DNA from: Niveibacterium microcysteis
Lineage (GTDB): Bacteria; Pseudomonadota; Gammaproteobacteria; Burkholderiales; Rhodocyclaceae
Length of the DNA stretch: 64,000 nt
Assembly: GCF_017161445.1 (NCBI RefSeq)
Contig: NZ_CP071060.1
Coordinates: forward strand, 4,650,001-4,714,000
Direction: 5' to 3'
Program-made: the position numbers and the translations under genes
In this document: one piece after another, positions 34,322 to 43,440 of the stretch
How positions within the stretch are numbered: position 1 is the stretch's first letter
Layout of the letters: every line of letters begins with the position of its first letter
The notes under the pieces: generated by a model
Database searches by the model: none
Told to the model about the DNA's origin: nothing
The model's input: only the letters and a program-made list of their open reading frames with translations

Positions 34322-37300
34322 ATGTCCGCCACCACCCTCGGCGTCAAACTCGACGACGCCGCACGCGAACGCATCCGCCTGGCCGCACAAGGGCTTGAGC
34401 GCACGCCGCACTGGCTGATCAAGCAGGCCATCTTCCATTACCTGGACGCGCTGGAGCACGGCCACACACCGCCGGAATACGACGGCAGCGGTGCGCTGAT
34501 CGAGGCGGACGAGCGCCCGGCCCCGGCCGAAGGGCCGCAACCCTTCCTCGACCTGGCGCTTGGGGTGCAACCGCAGAGCGAACTGCGCGCCGCCATCACC
34601 GCCGCCTACCGCCGGCCGGAACCCGAAGCGCTGGCGATGCTGTTGCCGCTGGCACGCCAATCGGCCGAACGCACCGATGCGACCCGCTCGCTCGCGACGC
34701 AGCTGGTCGAAGCGCTGCGCGCGAAAGGCACCGGCGGCGGCCGCAACGGGCTGGTGCAAGGCCTGCTGCACGAGTTCGAACTCTCCAGCCAGGAAGGCGT
34801 GGCGCTGATGTGCCTCGCCGAAGCGCTGCTGCGCATCCCCGACCGCGCCACCCGCGACGCGCTGATCCGCGACAAGGTCGGCCGCGGCGACTGGGCCGCC
34901 CACCTCGGGCAGTCCGGCTCGCTGTTCGTGAACGCCGCCACCTGGGGGCTGCTGATCACCGGCAAGCTGGTCGGCACGCAGTCGGAATCGGGCCTCAACA
35001 ACGCACTGTCGAAACTGATCGCGAAGAGCGGTGAGCCGGTGGTGCGCAAGGGCGTGGACATGGCGATGCGCCTGATGGGCGAGCAGTTCGTCACCGGCGA
35101 AACGATTGCCGAAGCGCTGGAGAACGCGCGCAGCCACGAGGCCAAGGGCTTCCGCTACTCCTACGACATGCTCGGCGAAGCCGCGCTGACCGCCGCCGAC
35201 GCCGAGCGCTACTACGCCGCCTACGAGCAGGCGATCCACGCCATCGGCCGGGCCGCCGCCGGACGCGGCATCTATGAAGGGCCCGGCATCTCGGTCAAGC
35301 TGTCGGCGCTGCATCCGCGCTACAGCCGCGCCCAGCGTGACCGCGTGATGGACGAGTTGTACCCGCGGCTCGCCGCGCTGACGAAGCTCGCGCGCCGCTA
35401 CGACATCGGGCTCAACATCGACGCGGAGGAAGCCGACCGGCTCGAAATCTCGCTCGACCTGCTGGAACGGCTGTGCTTTGACCCCGAACTTGCCGGCTGG
35501 CATGGCATCGGCTTTGTGATTCAGGCCTACCAGAAGCGCGCGCCGCATGTGGTCGACCATGTGATCGAACTCGCCCGCCGCAGCCGCCGGCGCCTGATGG
35601 TGCGGCTGGTGAAGGGCGCCTACTGGGACAGCGAGATCAAACGCGCCCAGGTGGACGGCCTCGAAGGCTACCCGGTGTGGACGCGCAAGCTGCACACCGA
35701 TGTCGCCTACCTCGGCTGCGCGCGCAAGCTGCTCGACGCACCCGAGGCGATCTACCCGCAATTCGCCACGCACAACGCCTACACCGTCGCCGCGATCTAC
35801 CAGATGGCCGGGCAGAACTACTACGCCGGCCAGTACGAATTCCAGTGCCTGCACGGCATGGGCGAACCGCTGTACGAAGAGGTGGTGGGCGCGGACAAGC
35901 TCGGCCGCCCGTGCCGCGTGTATGCGCCGGTCGGCTCGCATGAGACGCTGCTGCCTTACCTCGTGCGCCGGCTGCTGGAGAACGGCGCCAACAGTTCCTT
36001 CGTGAACAAGGTCGGCAACGACAAGGTGCCGGTCGCGGAACTGGTCGGCGACCCGGTCGCCGAGGCCGAAGCGCTGCAGCCGGTGGGCGCGCCGCATCCG
36101 GCGATCCCACTGCCGCGCGCCTTGTTCCCGGATGGGCGACTCAATTCGGCGGGGCTTGATCTCTCCAACGAACAACGGCTCGCCTCCGTCTCAGCCGGTT
36201 TGCTGGTAACGCGCGAGCAAACCTGGCGCGCCGTGCCACTGCTGGCCGATGGCCCGCGCGCCGGTCTCGCCCAGCCGGTCACGAATCCGGCGGATCGGCG
36301 CGATGTGGTCGGCGAGGTGATCGAAGCCAGCACGCAGGATGTGGCCGACGCACTGGGCCACGCCTTCCAGGCGCAGCCGGTGTGGCAATCCACGCCAGCC
36401 GCGGAGCGCGCCGCGGTGCTGGAGCGCGCCGCCGACCGTTTCGAAGCCGAACGCCATGCGTTGATCGGGCTGGCGATCCGCGAGGCCGGCAAATCGCTGC
36501 CGAACGCGGTGGGCGAGGTGCGCGAGGCGGTGGACTTCCTGCGTTACTACGCCGGCCTGGCGCGTTCCAACGATGGCGCCCGCCCGCTCGGCCCGGTGGT
36601 CTGCATCAGCCCGTGGAACTTCCCGCTCGCGATCTTCACCGGGCAGATCGCTGCCGCCCTCGCAGCCGGCAACGTAGTGCTCGCCAAACCGGCCGAGCAG
36701 ACGCCGCTGATCGCCGCCGCCGCGGTGCGCCTGTTGCACGAAGCCGGCGTGCCGGCAGGCGCGCTGCAACTCTTGCCCGGCCGCGGCGAGACCGTTGGCG
36801 CCGCACTGGTCGCCGACCCGCTGGTGCGCGGCGTGATGTTCACAGGCTCCACCGAGGTCGCCCGCCTGATCGCCCGCCAGCTCGCCGGCCGCCTGCTGCC
36901 CGATGGCTCGCCGGTACCGCTGATCGCCGAAACAGGCGGCCAGAACGCGATGCTGGTCGATTCCTCCGCACTGCTCGAACAGGTGGTGAATGACGCGATC
37001 GGCTCCGCCTTCGATTCGGCCGGGCAGCGCTGCTCGGCGCTGCGTGTGCTGTGCCTGCAGGAAGAGATCGCCGACCGCGTGATCGAGATGCAGCGCGGCG
37101 CGATGGCCGAACTGGTGATCGGCCCGCCGGACCGGCTTGCCACCGACGTTGGCCCGGTCATCGACGCCGAAGCGCGCAACGGCATCCTCACCCATATCGA
37201 ACGCCTGCGTGCGCGCGGCTGCCGCATCCACCAGACGCCGCTGCCCGACAGCTGCGCGCACGGCAACTTTGTGCCGCCCACGGTGATCGAGTTGCCGGAA

Positions 37301-38245
37301 CTCGCAGCGCTGCAGCGCGAAGTGTTTGGCCCGGTACTGCATGTGCTGCGCTACCGCCGCGAGGCGCTGCCGGCACTGCTGGAACAGATCCACGCGACCG
37401 GCTACGGCCTGACGATGGGCCTGCATACCCGCATCGACGAGACGATCGGCTACGTCACCACGCATGCGAAGGTCGGCAACCTGTATGTGAACCGCAACGT
37501 GATCGGCGCCGTGGTCGGCGTGCAGCCCTTTGGCGGCGAGGGCCTCTCGGGCACCGGGCCCAAGGCCGGCGGGCCGCTGGCGCTGTCGCGCCTGGTGCTG
37601 GGCGGCGCGGCGCAACTGCCGGGCAGTGCCGGAGCGCCGGCCAGCCTGCAAGCACGCGGCGCGCTGACGCCGCTCGAAGCACGCTGCAGCCTGCTCAACG
37701 CCGAAGCGCGCGAACGGCTGGGCCTGCTTGCGCGCTGGTGCGCCGACGCGTCGCCCGAACGCGCCATCGCCGAAGCGCTGGCGGCCGCTCCACCGGTCGG
37801 CACCCTGATCACCCTGCCCGGCCCGACCGGTGAGGCCAACCTGTATGCGCTGCTGCCGCGCGGCACCGTGCTGTGCCTCGCCAACACGGCCGAGGCGCTG
37901 GTGCCACAACTGGCGGCCTGTCTTGCGACAGGCAACCGCGCGGCGCTGGCGCGTGAGGATCGGGCCGAGGCCTTGTTCGCCAGCTTGCCGGCACCGCTCG
38001 CCGAACGCATCGAATGGGTGGATGCGCCACTGGCCGCCGACGTGGATGCCGCACTGTTCGCCGGTGACGCCGACCAGCTGCGCGACATCCAGCGCGCCCT
38101 GGCGGTGCGTGAAGGCCCCCTGCTCAGTTGTGCCGCCAGCGACGGCCGCGGCCGCTACCCGCTCGAACGCCTGCTGGCGGAGCGGGTCGTGTCGCTCAAC
38201 ACCTCGGCCGCTGGGGGAAATGCCACCCTGATGATGATTGGCTGA
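34322..38245 (+). CDS. putA: Trifunctional proline utilisation protein PutA
   Basis: A 1307-residue flavoprotein of normal trifunctional length. Residues 1-50 form a ribbon-helix-helix DNA-binding domain (GVKLDDAARERIRLAAQGL). The FAD-dependent proline dehydrogenase barrel (about 190-570) contains YSYDMLGEAALTAADAERY and ATHNAYTVAAIY. The glutamate-semialdehyde dehydrogenase (about 600-1085) has Glu in PLIAETGGQNAMLVD and nucleophile Cys904 in SAGQRCSALR. A C-terminal ALDH-like dimerisation region ends the protein. It oxidises proline to glutamate and, when no proline is present, represses its own gene. GTTGCA operators lie over its start. No putP is in the window. Confidence 0.95.
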   Translation: MSATTLGVKLDDAARERIRLAAQGLERTPHWLIKQAIFHYLDALEHGHTPPEYDGSGALIEADERPAPAEGPQPFLDLALGVQPQSELRAAITAAYRRPEPEALAMLLPLARQSAERTDATRSLATQLVEALRAKGTGGGRNGLVQGLLHEFELSSQEGVALMCLAEALLRIPDRATRDALIRDKVGRGDWAAHLGQSGSLFVNAATWGLLITGKLVGTQSESGLNNALSKLIAKSGEPVVRKGVDMAMRLMGEQFVTGETIAEALENARSHEAKGFRYSYDMLGEAALTAADAERYYAAYEQAIHAIGRAAAGRGIYEGPGISVKLSALHPRYSRAQRDRVMDELYPRLAALTKLARRYDIGLNIDAEEADRLEISLDLLERLCFDPELAGWHGIGFVIQAYQKRAPHVVDHVIELARRSRRRLMVRLVKGAYWDSEIKRAQVDGLEGYPVWTRKLHTDVAYLGCARKLLDAPEAIYPQFATHNAYTVAAIYQMAGQNYYAGQYEFQCLHGMGEPLYEEVVGADKLGRPCRVYAPVGSHETLLPYLVRRLLENGANSSFVNKVGNDKVPVAELVGDPVAEAEALQPVGAPHPAIPLPRALFPDGRLNSAGLDLSNEQRLASVSAGLLVTREQTWRAVPLLADGPRAGLAQPVTNPADRRDVVGEVIEASTQDVADALGHAFQAQPVWQSTPAAERAAVLERAADRFEAERHALIGLAIREAGKSLPNAVGEVREAVDFLRYYAGLARSNDGARPLGPVVCISPWNFPLAIFTGQIAAALAAGNVVLAKPAEQTPLIAAAAVRLLHEAGVPAGALQLLPGRGETVGAALVADPLVRGVMFTGSTEVARLIARQLAGRLLPDGSPVPLIAETGGQNAMLVDSSALLEQVVNDAIGSAFDSAGQRCSALRVLCLQEEIADRVIEMQRGAMAELVIGPPDRLATDVGPVIDAEARNGILTHIERLRARGCRIHQTPLPDSCAHGNFVPPTVIELPELAALQREVFGPVLHVLRYRREALPALLEQIHATGYGLTMGLHTRIDETIGYVTTHAKVGNLYVNRNVIGAVVGVQPFGGEGLSGTGPKAGGPLALSRLVLGGAAQLPGSAGAPASLQARGALTPLEARCSLLNAEARERLGLLARWCADASPERAIAEALAAAPPVGTLITLPGPTGEANLYALLPRGTVLCLANTAEALVPQLAACLATGNRAALAREDRAEALFASLPAPLAERIEWVDAPLAADVDAALFAGDADQLRDIQRALAVREGPLLSCAASDGRGRYPLERLLAERVVSLNTSAAGGNATLMMIG

Positions 38246-38336
38246 GCCATTCAGGCGCAGAATCGGGGTTTCGGCTGCTCACCGAGCGGCCGCCCCGATC
38301 CGTGGCCACACGCCACACAACATGGGAGAGGCACGC

Positions 38337-39467
38337 ATGACGATGAAGATGTCCGCCGCAGCCTTGTTGCTCGCGCTTGGCAGCACCGCCTTTGCTGCAC
38401 CGGTGGAAGTGAAGATCGGCTTTGCCGGCCCGCTGACCGGGCCGCAGGCGCACTACGGCAAGGATTTCCAGAACGGCGTGCAGCTCGCCGTCGAAGAAGT
38501 GAATGCCAGCAAACCCACCATTGGCGGCAAGGAAGTGAAGTTCGTACTGCTTGCCGAAGACGACCAGGCCGACCCACGCAGCGGCACCGTCGTCGCGCAG
38601 CGCCTGGTGGACGACAACATCGCCGGCATGCTCGGGCACTTCAATTCCGGCACCACGATCCCGGCGTCCAAGATCTACGCACGCGCCGGCATTCCGCAGA
38701 TCGCGATGGCCACCGCGCCGGCCTACACCGAGCAAGGCTTCAAGACCACCTTCCGCATGATGACCTCGGACACCCAGCAGGGCTCGGTGGTCGGCAGCTA
38801 TGCGGTGGGCAAGCTGGGCTTCAAGAAGATCGCCGTGATCGACGACCGCACCGCCTACGGGCAAGGCCTCGCCAACGAGTTCGAGAAGGCCGCCAAGGCC
38901 GCCGGCGCGACCATCGTTGCGCGCGAGTTCACCACCGACAAGTCGGTCGACTTCCGCGCGATCCTCACCAAGCTCAAGGCGCAGGCGCCGCAGGCAATCT
39001 TCTACGGCGGCTCGGAAGTGCAGGCCGCACCGATGGCGCGCCAGATCAAGGAGCTGGGCATCAGCGCGACGCTGATCTCCGGCGAGATGGTGAAGAGCGA
39101 CAACTTCATCAAGCTGGCCGGTGACGCCGCCGAGGGCGTGATCGCCTCGCTGGCCGGCCTGCCGATCGAACAGATGCCGGGCGGCGCCGCCTATGTGGCG
39201 AAGTACGAGAAGCGCTTCGGCGCCAAGGTCGAAACCTACTCGCCCTACGCCTACGACGGCGCGATGGCGATGTTCATGGCGATGAAGAAGGCCGACTCGG
39301 TCGACCCGGCCAAGTACCTGCCTGCGCTCGCCGCCACGCAGCTGCAGGGCGTCACCACGTCACGCCTTGGTTACGACGCCAAGGGCGACCTCAAGGAAGG
39401 CGGCATTACCGTCTACAAGGTGGTCAAGGGCAAGTGGGAAGCGATGGAGAGCATCGGCGGCAAGTGA
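38337..39467 (+). CDS. Branched-chain amino acid ABC transporter periplasmic binding protein (LivJ/LivK-like)
   Basis: A 376-residue exported receptor. Residues 1-20 are a signal peptide (LGSTAFA-A). The family start VEVKIGFAGPLTGPQAHYGKD follows, split at residues 23-43. Later blocks NIAGMLGHFNSGTTIPASKI and VIDDRTAYGQGLANEFEKAA are typical of LivJ/LivK-type Leu/Ile/Val-binding proteins. ATG 38337 has a GGGAGAGG site. It lies 91 bases after putA and ends in a good terminator, with no permease or ATPase genes nearby. It may feed the liv system elsewhere, or share the putA transcript. Confidence 0.9.
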   Translation: MTMKMSAAALLLALGSTAFAAPVEVKIGFAGPLTGPQAHYGKDFQNGVQLAVEEVNASKPTIGGKEVKFVLLAEDDQADPRSGTVVAQRLVDDNIAGMLGHFNSGTTIPASKIYARAGIPQIAMATAPAYTEQGFKTTFRMMTSDTQQGSVVGSYAVGKLGFKKIAVIDDRTAYGQGLANEFEKAAKAAGATIVAREFTTDKSVDFRAILTKLKAQAPQAIFYGGSEVQAAPMARQIKELGISATLISGEMVKSDNFIKLAGDAAEGVIASLAGLPIEQMPGGAAYVAKYEKRFGAKVETYSPYAYDGAMAMFMAMKKADSVDPAKYLPALAATQLQGVTTSRLGYDAKGDLKEGGITVYKVVKGKWEAMESIGGK

Positions 39468-39497
39468 GTGGCCAGTAGGCCGCACGCAGCCCGCCTC

Positions 39498-39525
39498 AAC
39501 GGCGCCCGCAGTTCCGGGCGCCGTT
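39498..39525 (+). terminator. Rho-independent terminator after the LivK-like gene
   Basis: An 11-bp perfect stem AACGGCGCCCG/CGGGCGCCGTT has a 6-base loop and is followed by TTCTTT. It separates the LivK-like gene from the convergent aldo/keto reductase. Confidence 0.9.
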
Positions 39526-39540
39526 TTCTTTGCGTGTGAA

Positions 39541-40677
39541 TCAGGCGTTTTCGGCGGGCGCCGCGCCCCCCACGGCGGCGGCCGGCGCCTCGATCCGGAT
39601 CGGTGGCTGGTAGCCGGCCGGTTTGTCGCCCACCGGATTGGCCCCCGCCAGCATTGCCTGCATGCCGGGCGTGAAGAAGCTGTAGGGGTAACCCGGCGGC
39701 ATCGAGCTCGCAGCGTCGAGGCGATCGCGCAAGGCGGGCGGAATCACAAAGTCGAGCGCGCCCAGGTTGTCGGCGAGCTGCTCGGGGCGGGTTGCGCCGA
39801 CCAGCACCGAGGCCACACCGGGACGATGGGCCACCCAGTTCAACGCCACCTGCGCCATGCTGCGGCCAAGTTCGCGGGCGACCGCCTCCAGCTCGGCGAC
39901 GATCGCAAAGTTGCGCCCGGTGAGCTTGGCGAAAGCCGGGTTGTCAGCGCCCGCCATGGTCTGCAGCCGGCCATCGCCGAACTGGCCATCGCGCGAGGGC
40001 CGGTACTTGCCGGACAACAGGCCGCTTGCCAGCGGGCTCCAGGCCATCAGCCCCATGCCCAGCTGCTGGCCGAGCGGGATGAATTCATGTTCGACCGCGC
40101 GTTCGACCAGCGAGTACTCCAGCTGCAGCGCGCTCAGGGGCTCGTAGCCGCGCAGTTCAGCCAGCGTCTGCGCGCGGCTGGCATACCACGCCGGCACATT
40201 CGAGAGCCCGACATGGCGCACCTTGCCGGCGCGCACCAGGTCGTCGAAGCCGCGCATCACCTCGTCTACCGGCGTCAGCTGGTCCCAGCTGTGCAGCAGG
40301 TAGAGGTCGATGTAGTCGGTGCCGAGCCGGCGCAGCGAACCCTCCACCGCGCGGATCATGTTCTTGCGGCCGTTGCCGCCGGCGTTCGGGTTATCCGGCT
40401 GCGCGCTGTAGCCGTACTTCGTGACGATCACCATGCGGTCGCGCAGGCTTCGCTCGCGTACGAACTCGCCCAACCAGGTTTCGCTATTGCCGTTAGTGTA
40501 GAGATCGGCGGTATCGACAAGGTTGCCGCCGGCATCAACGTAAGCATCGAACATCGCGCGGGCCGTCGCCTTGTCGGCGCCCCAGCCCCAGTCGGTGCCG
40601 AAGGTCATCGTGCCGAGCGCAAGGCGACTGACGCGCAGGCCACTGCGGCCCAGGGTGTAGGTGGAAGCGAGGCTCAT
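39541..40677 (-). CDS. Aldo/keto reductase
   Basis: A 378-residue NADPH-dependent reductase with the TIM-barrel AKR pattern. The catalytic set is visible as Asp and Tyr in DTADLYTNGNSE, Lys in IVTKYGYSAQ and His in LYLLHSWDQ. The cofactor region is VLVGATRPEQLADNLGAL. Similarity to the YghZ/KAB group is likely; the C-terminal 60 residues (FTPGMQAMLAGANPVG onward) are a longer tail than usual. ATG 40677 has AAGGAGC. It is divergent from a LysR regulator with an inverted repeat between them, so substrate-induced control is likely. The substrate is unknown. Confidence 0.9.
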   Translation of the reverse strand: MSLASTYTLGRSGLRVSRLALGTMTFGTDWGWGADKATARAMFDAYVDAGGNLVDTADLYTNGNSETWLGEFVRERSLRDRMVIVTKYGYSAQPDNPNAGGNGRKNMIRAVEGSLRRLGTDYIDLYLLHSWDQLTPVDEVMRGFDDLVRAGKVRHVGLSNVPAWYASRAQTLAELRGYEPLSALQLEYSLVERAVEHEFIPLGQQLGMGLMAWSPLASGLLSGKYRPSRDGQFGDGRLQTMAGADNPAFAKLTGRNFAIVAELEAVARELGRSMAQVALNWVAHRPGVASVLVGATRPEQLADNLGALDFVIPPALRDRLDAASSMPPGYPYSFFTPGMQAMLAGANPVGDKPAGYQPPIRIEAPAAAVGGAAPAENA

Positions 40678-40763
40678 CGTTTGGCTCCTTGGGGTGAGGA
40701 ATCGGGATGAACCCAGTGTGGGCGCTCGGCAGCCCTGAACAAAGACTGATAATCTTGATGCAC

Positions 40764-40782
40764 TATCAAGCCGTAATTGATA
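40764..40782. promoter_or_regulatory. LysR-type operator between the reductase and its regulator
   Basis: A perfect inverted repeat TATCAA-N7-TTGATA spans 19 bases and ends 6 bases before the lysR ATG. It fits the T-N11-A dyad bound by LysR-type regulators. A related half-site TGATAAT lies at 40747-40753. Confidence 0.55.
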
Positions 40783-40788
40783 ATACTC

Positions 40789-41676
40789 ATGAAGATCCAC
40801 CAGCTCGACGGCTACATCGCCTTCGCCGCGGTCGCACGCACCCGTAGCTTCACTGCCGCGGCCGCGCAGCTGGGCGTGTCGCCGCAGGCCGTGAGTCAGG
40901 CGGTACGCGCGCTCGAATCGCGCCTGCAACTGCGGCTGCTGAACCGCACCACGCGCAGCGTGTCACTCAACGAAGCCGGGGAACGCTTCATGGCGCGCGT
41001 CGGCCCCGCCTTGGGCGAGCTGCTCGACGCGGCCGATGCGATTGGAGAGTTGCGCGATACGCCGTCCGGCCTGCTGCGCATCAACCTCTCGCGCGTTGCC
41101 TTTGCGGCGGTGATCCAGCCACGCCTCGCCAGCTTTCGTGCCCGCTACCCTGATGTGCGGCTGGAATTCGGCTTTGACGACGGCTTCGTCGATATCGTCG
41201 AACAAGGCTACGACGCCGGTATCCGGCTTGGCGAAGCGATCGCGAAGGACATGGTCAGCGTGCCGCTGAGCCGCGAGGAACGCATCGCGCTGGTCGCCAC
41301 GCCGGTGTACCTCGCCCAGCACGGCACGCCGCGCTCGATCGCCGACCTGACGCAGCACACCTGCATCCGCTTCCGCATGCCGTCGAGCGGCGCGCTGTAC
41401 CGTTGGGAACTGCTGGAAGGCGGCCGCGAGATCACGCTCGATGCGCCGGCCACGCTGACGGTGAACGACACCGGCGCGATGCTCGCGCTGGCCCTCGACG
41501 GCCTCGGCCTCGGCTATGTGCTGGCGAGCGCCGCGCAGCCGCATCTGGCCGCCGGCCGCCTGCTCGAAGTGATGCCCGAAGCGACGCCCCGCTTCCCCGG
41601 CTTTCATCTCTACTACCCCTCGCGCCGCCAGCCGCCGGCCAAGCTGCGCTGCTTCCTCGAAGTCTGGCGCGGCTGA
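40789..41676 (+). CDS. LysR-family regulator divergent from the aldo/keto reductase
   Basis: A 295-residue regulator. The N-terminal winged helix (about 3-62) contains FAAVARTRSFTAAAAQLGVS and the recognition stretch QAVSQAVRALESRLQLRLLN. The effector domain (about 90-295) has the two-lobe periplasmic-binding fold, with VNDTGAMLALALDGLGLGYV near residue 225. ATG 40789 is chosen over an ATG 12 bases upstream because it gives the standard family start. It probably senses a small molecule handled by the divergent reductase and represses its own gene through the dyad overlapping its start. Confidence 0.9.
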   Translation: MKIHQLDGYIAFAAVARTRSFTAAAAQLGVSPQAVSQAVRALESRLQLRLLNRTTRSVSLNEAGERFMARVGPALGELLDAADAIGELRDTPSGLLRINLSRVAFAAVIQPRLASFRARYPDVRLEFGFDDGFVDIVEQGYDAGIRLGEAIAKDMVSVPLSREERIALVATPVYLAQHGTPRSIADLTQHTCIRFRMPSSGALYRWELLEGGREITLDAPATLTVNDTGAMLALALDGLGLGYVLASAAQPHLAAGRLLEVMPEATPRFPGFHLYYPSRRQPPAKLRCFLEVWRG

Positions 41677-41687
41677 ACGCCGCCCGA

Positions 41688-42638
41688 TCACTCGCCGCGG
41701 AAGGTCTGCCGCCAGGCACTCGGCGACACGCCGAAGGCACGGCCGAAGTGCTGGCGCAGCGACACCGCTGAACCGAAGCCAGCCAGCGCGGCGATGCGTT
41801 CGACCGGCTGATCGGTGGTCTCGAGCAGCCTTTGGCTCAGCGCCAGGCGCTCGCCGAGCAGCCAGTCGCCAACCGTGGTGCCGGTGATCTGGCGGAAATG
41901 GCGGGTGAATGTGCGGCGGCTCATCAGCGTGCGCGCGGCGAGGCTGTCGAGCGAGTGGGGCTGGTCGAGATGCGCCCGGACCCAGTCGAGCAGATCGGTC
42001 AGGCGCGAATCGCGCGGGTGCGCCGGCAGCGGTTGCTCGATGAACTGTGCCTGCCCGCCCTGGCGGTGCGGCGGTGTGACGAGGCGGCGCGCAACGCGGT
42101 TGGCGATTTCACCGCCGTAGCGCTGGCGCAGCAGATGCAGGCAGCAGTCGATGCCCGCCGCAGTGCCTGCCGAGGTGAGCATGGGGCCGTCCTCGACGTA
42201 GAGCACGTCGGCATCCAGCACCACCTTCGGGTAGCGCTGCGCGAAGGCATGTGCCGCCGCCCAGTGGGTGGTGGCGCGGCGACCATCGAGCAGACCCGCG
42301 TCGGCCAGCACGAAGGCGCCCAGGCACAGCCCGACCAGTTGGGCGCCGTGCGCATGGGCAGCCCGCAACGCCTCGCACAGCGCCTGCGGCGCGCACTCGG
42401 CCGGGTCGCGCCAGCTCGGCACGATCACGATCTGGGCCCGTGCCAAGGCCTCCAACCCATGATCGACCTGCACCCGGAAGCCCGCAGTGGTGCGCAGCGG
42501 GCCGGTTTCGGCGGCGCAGACCTGCAGATCGAAACGCGGTACGCCCGGGTGGGTGTCGCCGAACACCACGCAGGGGACGGACAGGTGGAAGGGGCTGATC
42601 TGGTCGAAGGCCACCACGGCGACCACCGGCTTTTCCAT
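41688..42638 (-). CDS. GlxA/FtrA-like AraC-family regulator with DJ-1/PfpI domain
   Basis: A 316-residue regulator. Residues about 5-175 form a DJ-1/PfpI (class I glutamine amidotransferase-like) domain, with GLCLGAFVLADAGLLDGRRA holding the nucleophile-elbow Cys (near residue 104). Residues about 215-315 form the AraC helix-turn-helix pair (SLDSLAARTLMSRRTFTRHF and RIAALAGFGSAVSLRQHFGR). The DJ-1 domain in these regulators senses a ligand rather than acting as an enzyme. It is divergent from an isochorismatase-fold hydrolase, its probable target. The start has no strong ribosome site. Confidence 0.88.
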   Translation of the reverse strand: MEKPVVAVVAFDQISPFHLSVPCVVFGDTHPGVPRFDLQVCAAETGPLRTTAGFRVQVDHGLEALARAQIVIVPSWRDPAECAPQALCEALRAAHAHGAQLVGLCLGAFVLADAGLLDGRRATTHWAAAHAFAQRYPKVVLDADVLYVEDGPMLTSAGTAAGIDCCLHLLRQRYGGEIANRVARRLVTPPHRQGGQAQFIEQPLPAHPRDSRLTDLLDWVRAHLDQPHSLDSLAARTLMSRRTFTRHFRQITGTTVGDWLLGERLALSQRLLETTDQPVERIAALAGFGSAVSLRQHFGRAFGVSPSAWRQTFRGE

Positions 42639-42789
42639 CGCTGCACTCCGGGTAGGCGCGGGCAGTAGGCCCGACGAAGGGATTGGCCCGATCTTATCGG
42701 AGTTTGTCGTTCAGGCCACTCACGTCGCAGGCGGCGCAAGGCGAACAATGCGCCTCACCAACACGCACTTCCCCACAAGGAGCCCATCC

Positions 42790-43305
42790 ATGAGCAAGGC
42801 ACTGATCGTCATCGACCTGCAGAACGACTACTTCCCCGACGGCAAATTCCCGCAGTGGCATCCGGAGGAAACGCTCGCCAACGTCGAGCGCGCAATCGAG
42901 CAAGCGCGTGCCAAGGGCGTGCCGGTGATCCATGTTCAGCACATCGCCGACGCGTCACGCGGGATCGCGCCCTTCTTCAACGCCGGCACACCGGGGGTCG
43001 AGATCCATCCGCGCATTCTCGCCGCGGCCCCGGACGCGCCAGTGGTGGTGAAGCACTTTGCCGATGCCTTCCACGGCACCACGCTGAAGGCAACGCTCGA
43101 TGCGCTGGGCGCAACCGAGCTGCTGGTGTGCGGCATGATGACGCAGAACTGCGTAACCCATACCGCGATCTCGAAGGCCGCCGAACCCTACGCCGTGACG
43201 GTGCTGAGCGACTGCTGCACCACCGTCAGCCAGATGCTTCACCTGATCGCGCTCAACGCGCTGTCCACACGCGTCAGGCTCGCCACCGCGAGCGAGGCCC
43301 TCTGA
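42790..43305 (+). CDS. Isochorismatase-superfamily cysteine hydrolase
   Basis: A 171-residue cytosolic enzyme. The catalytic triad is readable: Asp9 in VIDLQNDYF, Lys in VVVKHFADAF and Cys in CGMMTQNCVTHTA (about residue 118). The cis-peptide before Met-Thr-Gln-Asn is typical of nicotinamidase/isochorismatase family members. Such enzymes hydrolyse amides, for example nicotinamide, N-carbamoyl amines or ureidoacrylate. The substrate cannot be named. ATG 42790 has AAGGAG. Regulation by the divergent GlxA-like protein is inferred. Confidence 0.87.
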   Translation: MSKALIVIDLQNDYFPDGKFPQWHPEETLANVERAIEQARAKGVPVIHVQHIADASRGIAPFFNAGTPGVEIHPRILAAAPDAPVVVKHFADAFHGTTLKATLDALGATELLVCGMMTQNCVTHTAISKAAEPYAVTVLSDCCTTVSQMLHLIALNALSTRVRLATASEAL

Positions 43306-43440
43306 GCGACACCGGGGCCGTGACGCGCTGCGCGCCTCGGCCCGATGCCGCCGGAAGCCCGCGTGGGGCCTGCCTATACTGAGGACACGCCCCGACGGCG
43401 TCCCGCCGCCGTGCGACGCAGCGCTGAAGGGAATCACAAC

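Noticed and set aside
33731..36175. A very long open frame antisense to putA and the end of the ars operon (minus strand), with further long antisense frames over putA (36191-37909), the amylase (54567-57095) and liv genes (1372-2583).
   Set aside because: They mirror the codon pattern of the real genes on the other strand, have Arg/His/Gln-rich composition with no known domain, and lack ribosome sites. High GC content makes such frames common.
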